A stretch of DNA of 64,000 nucleotides from Asterias amurensis (Eukaryota > Echinodermata > Asteroidea > Forcipulatida > Asteriidae): NCBI RefSeq assembly GCF_032118995.1, contig NC_092648.1:22596450-22660449 (forward strand), given 5' to 3'. The notes under the pieces were generated by a model. That model was not told where the DNA came from. It did not search any database and was given only the letters and a program-made list of their open reading frames with translations. Positions 23,239 through 32,827 of the stretch are shown here, piece by piece. Numbering within the stretch: position 1 is the stretch's first letter; every line of letters begins with the position of its first letter. The translations under genes and the position numbers were made by a program.

Positions 23239-24517
23239 TTGTTGAACATAGGAGTATTGGGAATATTTGTTTCTGTGCACAAACAATTCGGTCACAGCTA
23301 CACAATAAACTTTGTAGCAAGCGAGTCGACAGAAAAAGACTGGATAAAACAGTTTTACATTGTGTTCTGCAATCCTCACAATAACAAGAATTGCAACGAA
23401 ATGAAAAACGATAAGAACTTAATTTATAATAGTTTAAAACATTTAACAACACCAGATAACAGGTACACAAGTATGGATATAATTAAACTGCACTTTGCTG
23501 AAAATGCAGTTACGAATTAAACTGAAGATTTTTAAACAATGCTGTTTAACCATAACATGAATACAGCGTTTGTTAAGTGCACTTTCCTGTAAATCATTCC
23601 AAGGCAACAGTTTAGAGGAAAATAAGTTAATAATAATATTAATGGACACTTTCAAGGCGCTGGTATCCGCCGCAAGTAGCGCTCATGGCGCTGCTCTACA
23701 AAAGAACAACCAACAAGCAAACACAAGTATGTTCAAATTGTTGAGAAGGCAAGCGTGAACAAAATGTGTTTTAAACTTCTGCTGGAAGAGAGTGAAGTTT
23801 TGCATTTTGTTCGAGGTCTCCAGGAAGTGAACTCCAAACAGGGTTTGCCCAAATTTAATGGGCAGCAGGACCATTTAGTTTGCCATTTCATTAGTCCACC
23901 AGCTTTTTCAACTGTCCATATTTCAAATGACAGGTTTTTTTAGCCAGCCGGACCTCTTGAAGTGAATTTAAATGGCATTTGGCAAGCAGACCACTTATTA
24001 AGGGAGAAGACTGCAGAGTCGTGGTGTTGTGTTTAACCAATGCTCAACATAGAAGGGTTTTAAGTACACAATGATATTTTATTTAATGTAGTGAGGAATA
24101 AAAAAATACAAACAAATGCATATCATTACAAAAGAAATGATGATAACGTATTTACAGTAATGTTACAAATTAAAAATGTAAAGTATCTTTACAACAAAAC
24201 TTTAAGTAAAAAAAAACTTATTGTGTGTACAAGCCCGTAGGCTTGTACAAAATTGTACTTCATTTATTTTCAGTTTATAAGTGTGATAATAATTTAAGGA
24301 TCATCAGAAAGAGTGTGTTAGTTCCCTCTACACATAAATTGATTCCATAATAATCTTAGTATAAATTGTTTACAGACATTCAGTACAAAAGGGTCCAAAC
24401 CCACCTATTCAGCAGGTAGGACGAATGAATATAAATCCTAAAATTGAAGGCCAACAATGGCGTGAATCTTCCATCAGGGTAATTTTGAAAAGCAACTGGA
24501 GAGATATTAACTGTAGT

Positions 24518-24690
24518 TGGTTTCACATTTACACTGATGTATGTGAAAAGGTGTATTACTTTCCCAAATTCTGTGAACAAAACATCACAGGCATATTACT
24601 CAGGTGGGATTCGAACCCAAGACATTTGCCAATCTAGAGCAGATGTCTTACCAACAGACCACCAAGATTTCCCGGTAGCTAGAGGCAGTT
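24518..24690 (-). mobile_element. SINE family 1 copy
   Basis: Minus strand reads TCTGTTGGTAAGACATCTGC (A-box region) and GTCTTGGGTTCGAATCCCAC (B box). The plus-strand left end is GTTTCACATTTACACTGATG. The B box is the best preserved in the window. Confidence 0.65.
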
Positions 24691-25513
24691 TGAACCTTAT
24701 ATTTCTTTAACCCAATGCAAATTTAATATATGTTGAATCAGAGAGGTATTTAGAATTTCATTCGGCAAAATGGTAAGGGAGGTTGTAGAATTTGTTCATC
24801 AGAACATTAAAAGATGGTTTATTTTCAGGAATTTTTCTGCAGAAGCAGGGAGAATTGACAGCTCCGTAGAGTAAAACTATTACTGTAAATTCATGGAATG
24901 ACTTTGTTGATCTGTACGAAAAGGATACCTCAAAGAGGCAAATGCTTCTATGCAACTGGTCATTGCCTTGGTGCCCCTTGAAATGCTCAAGCGGAAATTT
25001 CCCTCATTTAGATGCCCTTAAACTTAAAACTGCCTTGCCCTCACAACAACAAAGTATCAAGCCTGCTGTATTACCATATAGGTTGATTGGTTGTAGTTGG
25101 TCATATACAACAAGGCAAATGCTTAAGTAAAATTGGGTGAGGTTTAGGTTAGCATAATGTGTAAATCTCTTTTGAAAGGTGTTGGTCCTGAAAAGAACCA
25201 TTGATTGATAACTCAATGCTTTGATCTGTAATGCAGTATGCTCTGAACATCTTCAGGATTGTCTTCTACTCAAGTGAGATTGAGGGGGGCTTCCGAGTTG
25301 GTGGCTACAGCAAGGGCTACAGATAGATTTCCGCGTCATCATGCATTGAGGTATAGGGCAGCCATAGCAACACCCTAAGCAACAGCCGTAGCCGTTAGTG
25401 TAGCTGCCAAACCCTCACCTAATAACACTGCCACCATGCAAAGTTTCAAATCCTACACACATACAAAACATATTATAACTTCAAAGGTTACATGGCACAG
25501 TGTGAGTAGAATC

Positions 25514-28500
25514 TCAGCTTTTCTCACCGTTGTTACTTGTACTGGGTTTATATCGTTTGATGGGATGATTATTCAATTGAGCGGTCAGTCGTTGGCGTTT
25601 CAGAACCTTCTCTGCATTTTGCAGGGGTGCCATGGGCGTCTCGTCGGCTTTGATCTTGGCCTTGAGGAACGCTAGTGAGGTCTCCATCTTTGACTCGGCC
25701 TTTTGAGGATTCGTCACAGTCTGGTAGGTTTTGTTGGATGCTAAACTGTTGTGGATGTTCACTGCCTCCTGAAGCCGGTCTGACTTTTCTCCGAGGTCGG
25801 GCAATAGCTAAAAATGGCAAATCAACAAGTGTGTTTAAAGTAACAACAAATTCATGAATACCACTTTTACAAGTATTCTAAATGAAAAACAAAATTGTAC
25901 CTGGATTTCATTTGTTAAAACTGCATGAGTTAATTATTTCTTGAAAAAGAGCCAGGGTTGACTACTAGAGGTGCCCAAAATACTATGTGAGTGAGACTAG
26001 AGAACAAGTCCACAGTTCACAATCCATCCTTTCCACATACTGTATCCATCGTTTCCACATACTGTTTGATAATAACAGCAATATTGTCCCTTGGCCCTAT
26101 TTCATAGAGCTGCTTAACAAGCACACGACAAAATGTTGCTTACCAGAGTAACCATGGTCACCGGCTAAATAACACGTCCCATGTACCATCTGCGACTGGT
26201 ATCATTTTCATTCTTGCTAAGCAGACAATAATTGAGCAAATTTGTTATTTTAGGCAGCTCTATGACACGGGTCACCGTCATTACCTAATTTTACAAATAA
26301 TTGATTGTATGAATGGTGCCGAGTTCTTACCCTTGACAATGTAGAAATTTGTGTACTGGCAGAGGATGCCCTTGTAGTAATTGAGTTCTCATCTGCAAGA
26401 TGAAACAAAAAGAGTAAACAATTAATTAATTTAAAACTCTTAAAGAGATGGGGTTTCCGGATCTTAGAAGATGTAACCTGTATCTTTAGCACTGAGCCTC
26501 AAACTATGGAACACCTTCAGAGATGCCATATCTTGGAGCAAGTGTGCAAAGCAGAGGACCTTGTAGATAATTTAATGAGAAGTGTGTCCAACAGTGGCTT
26601 AAACCTGGTGTCTGATAGACTCGATCAGAAGATTTAAAACATGCCAGCGTCTACTTAATTTGTATGTACATTCAAACTCTTTAAAGCAAGATATGTTGGG
26701 TTTTTTCAATTTCAAAATTGCGAGTGATGCAAGACCAATTGGAAAATTAAGTTTTAGAAAACCCCAGGGAAAATCAACTCAGTTAGGTAGGGACTGAAAA
26801 CCCAATTCACATATATTCAAACCGGGTCTTAAAGGTGAACGGTGAGGAAAGATACCACTACCCAAATCCAGCCACCCTGTACCAGTGTTTTCCACCACTA
26901 CTGTTTAGGCACAAACTGTAATCGCATCACACAAGCTTTGTAGGTTTTGATGACGCATCAACTCATTGACAGACTTACCATCCAAGGAAACAATAGGGCT
27001 GTGATCTTCAATTGTCTTTTCTAAAACCGGCTTGAACTGCTCCTACAAGGAATAAACAAACGAATAAGTTTTAATGTGAGCTCTGATTTGAATTTTGTTT
27101 GTCATTATCACCCATAATTCAAGGGGTCATGTCACCTGCACCATCACCTCATTTATCTCAAATCTTCCAACGTTTATTATGGTATTCAATACAGAGGTGA
27201 AAGAAAAAGTACACTCGAGAGGGGTTTCTATGGCAACAGATCCACAGTCAACACCACAAAGCTGGATACATCTGTAGGACTTCACTTCAAACTTCCTAAT
27301 CACTCCATTTCTGATATGATTTTACAGGGCATTGAGGTACTAGATACACAGATACACTTTTCGCTCGAGTAAAGAGAAACTGTGGATATGGCGCCTTCAA
27401 ACCTTTCAACCCCATGGTCTGAACATCCAAGATTAGAAGGAAATTACTAGTAACCTGTTGCATTTGTCTTCTCCTTGTCCCCACTTGTAAGCCTGCCTCA
27501 TTCACTACTTCTTTAGCCCCCTCTTTCCACCTCTGACCTTGTCCTTTGCATTTCCAAAATCTTTTGGTCAAACCAGCCCCTTCCTCCCCCCCCCCCTTGT
27601 CTCCCTATTAATTGTTCACCCCTTGCTTTTTCTGTGTGCTTTCTGACTCTCCCTCTCTCTATGCTCTATTCATATATTTCCACTTGACTGCTTATGTTAC
27701 ACTTCTATACTTGCAAAAACTAGTTAATGGTGGATAGCCTGACAATTTGACCCATCAGAGTCTTTCTCAAAGGCCATTGAATGACAACACAACAAACATA
27801 AACAAGTAAACTAAGTGTAACATAAGCAGCGAAGTGGAAATACATGAATGAGAGAGAGAATCAGAAAGCCCTTGTTTTGTCTGTTTGCTTTCTGACTCTC
27901 GCTCTCTATTCATGTGTTTCCACTTCATTGCTTAAGTTACACCTAGTTACCTGTTTATCTTTGTTGTGTTGTCATTTAGGTGTTGGTATTTCTTGTTCAA
28001 TGGAAACACATGTTGCCAAGACTTTTCTAGTCATGAGTTTTCTGGCGGAAGGCTAAAATCACTTGCCTTGGGCCTTTGGTCTAGTGTTAATCTTGAGTCG
28101 AGGGCACAAAAACTAGCAAAGCAAAACAAAATTATGTTTACCTGAATATGGTTACTACTAGCCCCAAAATAATTATACACAGGTACAGTTAGTATGTGAC
28201 CGGTATCCTGCCATTTTTTGCTTAGCAGAAAAACAATAAGCAATGTTTTTGAGCAGCTCTATGAAATTAGGCCCTGATATGTAAACTTACAACTGCTGTA
28301 TGAAGGCACCGAAGCTTCTTGGCCACTTGTTGTGTCAGTCTAGGAGGGTAGACTTTCCTCTTTCCCATCGTGTCTACAATCAATGTATCCAGCTCAGTTG
28401 CAATCTCCTCAGCATCTGCTTTGGTCTTCAGATCTATAGGTTCAAACTCTGAAAAAGCAGAGATGTTATTCCATAGGATTTTCTGTGACAGAAAATCTTA

Positions 28501-30155
28501 AAAAGATGTCAATGTTTTTTTCTAAATGATTTGTACTCTTCAGTTGAGTGGTTACTATTTGGTTGCGATGGACAGGCCTGATACTTCACGGAGGCAACAA
28601 CGCACAACTGTTGAGCGTCAAAGCAAATTTGACCCTTCGCGATAGACAGAAAGTGTAAATTTTCTTGATTTGTTTCACAGATTTTCAAATATTATTATTA
28701 TGCCTTTTAACAAAATAAGGGAACAAAAGAGTAGTGACTCAGTCTTCGACTTGGGCCTTAAAATCATGACCACGACCCTGCCGGTTTTAAATAGACGTTT
28801 AAGACCCAGTCACTACCCTTTTATTCCCTTATTTTCAAACCTTTGGTGGTGTCCAGATCATCGGCTGCCTCAGCCCACGACTGCCCATCTACAGTACTAT
28901 TCTCATGTAGGGTATTCTTGTAAATCTGAAGAACAAAATTAATACAGTATTAAATTACTAAATAGAAACTAATTAATGGCCTGCATTTCAACCCATAGCA
29001 GGGAAAGAGGCCTTTGTGTGAAAGGTTCTGCTAGGGTAATAACATCACTCATCAGGACATCCTTTTTTAATACCATTCATACTCATACATACGCCACTGG
29101 GTCCTTTTCCCTTTGGTCTGTAGGCAGATTGCAACAGCTAATATTATTTTCACAAATTATTAAGTAAGTAGGAAATAATTATTTAATAATTTATAGAAAA
29201 TTAAACAAGATCACAGCAGGGTGAGCAGTATATTTCCTCATGATTCCCTACACCGTACTACCATAGTTTTAACTTCCATTATCAAAAGTTGAATAGCGGA
29301 CGAAAACAAAATATTTTTTTAGGAGTAAAGACAGTCACTCATGAAACCTTTCCTATCTTTTTAAAATTAATTATAGGAAAAGTTTCTGTATGGCGCCATA
29401 TACGGAACGGAGAGTTATCCAAACTAAATTACTAGTCTAGACTCTAATAATGAATTTTATTATCAGCAGGCCAGAGTCCAGAGACCAGACAGTTGGATAA
29501 ACATAAGGCCTAATCATTACATCATACTTTTTACCACGCACAACCATTCATTCCATGATCATGCAACATGATGGATGGAGAAGAAAGAATTAGAATAGTA
29601 GTCCCACTTGTCATTGCTTGTGTGGCCAAGGATAGCTGTCCTTGACATTGGCCACACAAGTGGGGCTAGAGAATTAGTCTTTACTGTTTAACAGAGGTTT
29701 TGGATTGAAGTTAATTAAAAATTAAGGGCGGATAAATTGGTGGCGACGTGCGGAAAATTATCCATTTGTCTCAAAGTCAGTGGCAGAATAGATGTAGATA
29801 AAATAGTAGAAGTGCATCCATCAAATCATCATTTCAAATATGCATCCATGACGCTATCTGCAATCCCAATACCGAGTTACCATTTACACCGTCTGACCAT
29901 GGAGGAAGCTGACCGACCGTACAGTTACAACAACATTCAACGGCTCAACTCAATGCACATTACCTCTCTAAACCTTCTTCTTAGTCGATCTCTCTGTTCC
30001 TCCGACCATATGGCATTTTTACCAATAACATCATTGATTGCTGAAAATACTCTCTCATTTGCCTCATCTTGGGATCTCTTACTGAAACAGGAAATCCGTG
30101 TCTCCGAAGCTGAAGCTGAAGCCGACGATTCTTGACTTGTCCGTTCGTCCGCCAT
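25514..30155 (-). CDS. NSL1: NSL1, MIS12 complex subunit (complete, 6 exons)
   Basis: Minus-strand exons: 30155-29964, 28925-28841, 28448-28291, 27042-26979, 26392-26331, 25807-25514 (TGA). Total 855 nt, 284 residues; human NSL1 is 281. Phases join throughout. Key matches: TVDGQSWAEAADD aligns with SINGQAWQEASD of human NSL1, and LIVDTMGKRKVYPPRL aligns with IIVDIATKRKQYPRKI. The N terminus has a Ser/Ala-rich leader, then a helical region (RVFSAINDVIGKN). The C-terminal exon carries a basic tail with PMAPLQ; in human NSL1 the tail binds KNL1. NSL1, with MIS12, DSN1 and PMF1, forms the MIS12 complex joining centromere to microtubule-binding parts. The start context AAAATGGCGGAC matches a YY1-type element over the ATG. 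The exon-2 donor is GTTTGA, a weak match, lying next to a palindromic insertion. Confidence 0.82.
26093..26275. mobile_element. GGGCCC-type MITE in NSL1 intron
   Basis: GGCCCTATTTCATAGAGCTGC at the left, trimmed here as GGCCCTATTTCATAGAGC, and CAGCTCTATGACACGGGTC at the right. Inner TTAACAAGCAC / CTTGCTAAGCAG arms are present. Confidence 0.6.
27636..27985. repeat. Three-part inverted/direct repeat in NSL1 intron
   Basis: Segment 27636-27705 (TTTCTGACTCTC ... CTTATGTTACAC) recurs inverted at about 27815-27875 (GTGTAACATAAGCAG ... GAATCAGAAAGC). It recurs again in direct orientation at 27888-27940 (CTTTCTGACTCTC ... TTAAGTTACACC). Middle and right parts also share GACAACACAACAAA and its complement. 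Looks like a palindromic element with one arm doubled. Confidence 0.6.
28100..28276. mobile_element. GGGCCC-type MITE, right end adjacent to NSL1 exon 3
   Basis: Right end GAGCAGCTCTATGAAATTAG then GCCCTG, ending 15 bases from the exon-3 donor at 28290. The left end is uncertain. Confidence 0.5.
28712..28835. mobile_element. 124-bp palindromic MITE abutting the NSL1 exon-2 donor
   Basis: Ends AAAATAAGGGAACAAAAG and CTTTTATTCCCTTATTTT. Inner arms GTAGTGACTCAGTCTTC / AAGACCCAGTCACTAC are inverted. The right end lies five bases from the exon-2 boundary at 28841, so most of the donor's intronic context comes from the element. Confidence 0.7.
29376..29420. mobile_element. Deleted 45-bp form of the GGCGCC MITE
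   Basis: GGAAAAGTTTCTGTATGGCG followed directly by CATATACGGAACGG and GAGTTATCC. It retains the outermost sequence of both ends of the 15561 element and almost no middle. NSL1 intron 1. Confidence 0.6.
29617..29660. repeat. Small hairpin in NSL1 intron 1
   Basis: CTTGTGTGGCCAA pairs with TTGGCCACACAAG across an 18-base middle that contains a second small palindrome. The length could fit a fold-back remnant; a microRNA-type hairpin is less likely. Confidence 0.4.
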
Positions 30156-31040
30156 TTTGAAATCACTCTGTAGCCAACCTCTTCTCCATGACTGCGCACA
30201 ATCTTTAGTTCATGAAGGATCTATATTGTTATTGCGTGTGGGGTTGACTATTGTAAATTATGAGGTCGTGGTTGATACATGGCACTGTGGTTGTTTTGAA
30301 AATTTACCGCGAACCGTTCCACCACCACTGCTGGGAGACAGGTTCAGGTATAGTGTGGTTCGTCGATCAGTGATACACTTGGGTCAGGGACATTTTCTAA
30401 AACAACCCAAATACAACCACTAAAAACAAATCAATTTTAAGAGAACCATGTTTTAATTGTTCTATACTTTCTGGGGTTTTTTTTGTTCCAATTTCGATTC
30501 CATGCGATGGGCCCATAGAGCAAGGATCGAATGATATGAGCCTAAGCGATTTTCTACTCAAATTTTCACACTTGTTACCGTTTCCTTTAACTTGTTTTTT
30601 CCTCTGTTTTTATTTTAATTTTATATTTGTATACTTTTATTTAGGACAACAAGGAAAATACGATTGTTGTATGTAGCTTGTTCTGTTTTCCTCGACAACC
30701 AGACGCCCCGGTCTACGGGCTGGTTTCATAGGCCAATGAGACCCCGCCCACTATACTCTCAGAGCGGCGACGAGATCAGATACTGAAATGAGTTTGACGC
30801 CCATGCACTACATTTCAAATTAAAAAGTCTCCAATGTTCTAACAATTGAATGTGGAATAATACTCGTCACAATCGGAAAAGTATTTTTCCCAAAACGCAG
30901 TGATGCAGGACTGTCATTCAACACAAAAGAATGTATAACGGGATTTTTTTAGGCGTGGCGTGGTTTCTTATAGTTGCGGTATAGACGGAGAAATCTCCAC
31001 TGATATAGGTGGCTCCCACCATCAAAACACATGCCATTAT

Positions 31041-31190
31041 GGGTGCGTTCGTTTAGCTCCCCTGGGTCGACCCCAGTGCGTGGCGTTTTGTCTTTTACCA
31101 GGACGAACGTGGGTAATTATCTGCACACGTTCGTCCTGGGGAAAAAAGACCGCCACGGGGTCGACCCAGGAAAGCTAAACGAACGCATCC
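31041..31190. mobile_element. 150-bp GC-rich palindromic element
   Basis: Arms GGGTGCGTTCGTTTAGCTCC ... CCTGGGTCGACCCC and GGGGTCGACCCAGG ... AGCTAAACGAACGCATCC, with an inner pair CCAGGACGAACGTG / CACGTTCGTCCTGG. Nearly the whole length is self-complementary. Confidence 0.75.
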
Positions 31191-32174
31191 TATATATCAT
31201 CAAAATATAGAGCATGCTAAATTGCGATCACCGATAGTTGTAAGAACCGATATTTTGTTTAATTAGAGCATGGAGGTAGAGGATGATCAGAAGGCAAGTT
31301 TTATCTCAGACAAAACAAATTGTAGATAGGCAGGTATGTGTAGGCCTAAGCGTAACATTCTGTATGTGTGTGCTGGGAGTGTTTAGAAGTATGTGGTGCG
31401 GCCTATAGACGATGTGACCCGTGACATCACATGTTTACAAAAGAGCCACAGAGCCTGGACTTCCTGCAGGCATGATTTGTACACGGTTCAATGGGAGAAA
31501 ACATAAAATCTTAAAGTTTATGGAGATTGCAGTCTAATTCTTACCAACTTTTGATATGATGAAAGGGGGCACATCTCAAAACTTGTCCAGCTTTTACTTT
31601 CATAACTCTTTGTTTAACGTGGAAATTATGACACAAAATGTCAACTTTCCCATAGGACCAGTGTAGTACCATAGAGAAAGGACAGTGCCTGCCAGAATAC
31701 TTAAGGAATGTACAAGGTCACACTTATTGTAAACAAGGGTTACGTGGTCTCCCGCATGGGATCCTTCCTTTTGTATATTATCACCCATAGCCACACTTGT
31801 TAAATCCCCCGCTATGAGATAATTTGTTTCGGTCGATACTTGCTGACCGTCAAGACTGCTGCGTGTCTTTTGTCTTAAGTCCAGTCCTCTGTTTGTGTCT
31901 GTTTTTTGTTTGTTTCAGTGTTTACTAATTATTCTTTGTAAACATGCATATGCATTGAGACCTGCTGTTATATTTTGTTCATTGGTGGCTCGACTCGACC
32001 ACGGACCTCTACGGTTCACTTAACATTATTTATAATCTCAATGCATATGCATGTCATAAGGGACCATTGCCTACATACTTAGCTTGTTAAATGGATCCCT
32101 CTCGCAATGTCAATATTGTTATGCATCTATTTCTTCAAACCTATGTTGTGAAACGATTATTTTTCATTGTTGTA

Positions 32175-32268
32175 ATAATTTCTTGTGACTGCTGTTTGAT
32201 ATTTTTTTTTGTCTTTTGATTCTGTGGAAATAAAATGAACCTTGAACCTTGAACCTTGAGGATACAAG
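32175..32268 (+). repeat. Possible LINE 3' tail ending in CCTTGAA repeats
   Basis: Sequence with TTTGATTCTGTGGAAATAAA leads into three CCTTGAA units. CR1/L2-type LINEs commonly end this way. No reverse transcriptase remnant was seen upstream. Confidence 0.3.
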
Positions 32269-32827
32269 CAAGACAAACTGAACACCGTATACTGTACATG
32301 TCTCTCATCTGTTGGCTGGGCCATGGCTGGTCGAAGTGTGCGAAGGACACTGGATGTATAGCCTCTCCATTCCAAATCCGAGTTGTGTCCACTCTGACAC
32401 ATTGCGGCAATCAATAACCAGTGCCGTTAATAATTTTAAAAAAATGGGTGTGAGTGTGGTTTAAGTTGCTCTATATACGAGAAGCGCCGAGTTTTTTGTG
32501 TTCTTCAATAATTATTATCAATATTGAAAACAAAACTCCTCGCTTCTCAGGGTAGCTTTGAAAATAAGTTATTCAACAGGAAACAAAATGCAAAATGAAA
32601 CTTCCGTTTTTGGAGGGACTATGGACTCTCGGTTATGCTGTTCACCAACTATATATACAGTGTATCAGTTTTCTTTTGCCTGTGATCGGATAAGGAATTT
32701 AACACCTGATAGTTCGATGTTAAACTACATTAGCTGCACCCAAACCCGGATCCGCACAGTCATGATCAAATTCGGCGTTATGTTTGTGACTGTTTCAGTG
32801 CCACAGCTACCTCAAATTGAATTCAAG

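Larger units (their letters stand above)
20424..25513. other. Long intergenic stretch between the RS-rich gene and NSL1
   Basis: The flanking genes converge here. Contents: possible extended 3' UTR to about 21440, SINE family 1 pieces (21622, 24518), a GGGCCC MITE (23060-23238), and AT-rich unique sequence. The longest ORF (20481-20888, minus) has no familiar motif. I see no supported gene. Confidence 0.55.
30156..32289. other. Intergenic, NSL1 promoter side to duplication edge
   Basis: Head-to-head gap between NSL1 (-) and TLR A (+). Contains a 150-bp palindromic element (31041-31190), a fragment of the CTATAGACGATGTGACC family (31404-31450), and a possible LINE tail with CCTTGAA repeats ending at 32268. 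No gene is seen. Confidence 0.55.

Noticed and set aside
32558-32827. Upstream in-frame extension of TLR A as part of the protein
   Set aside because: It has no signal peptide, would bury the clear hydrophobic leader at residue 91, and the matching stretch in copy B contains a stop.
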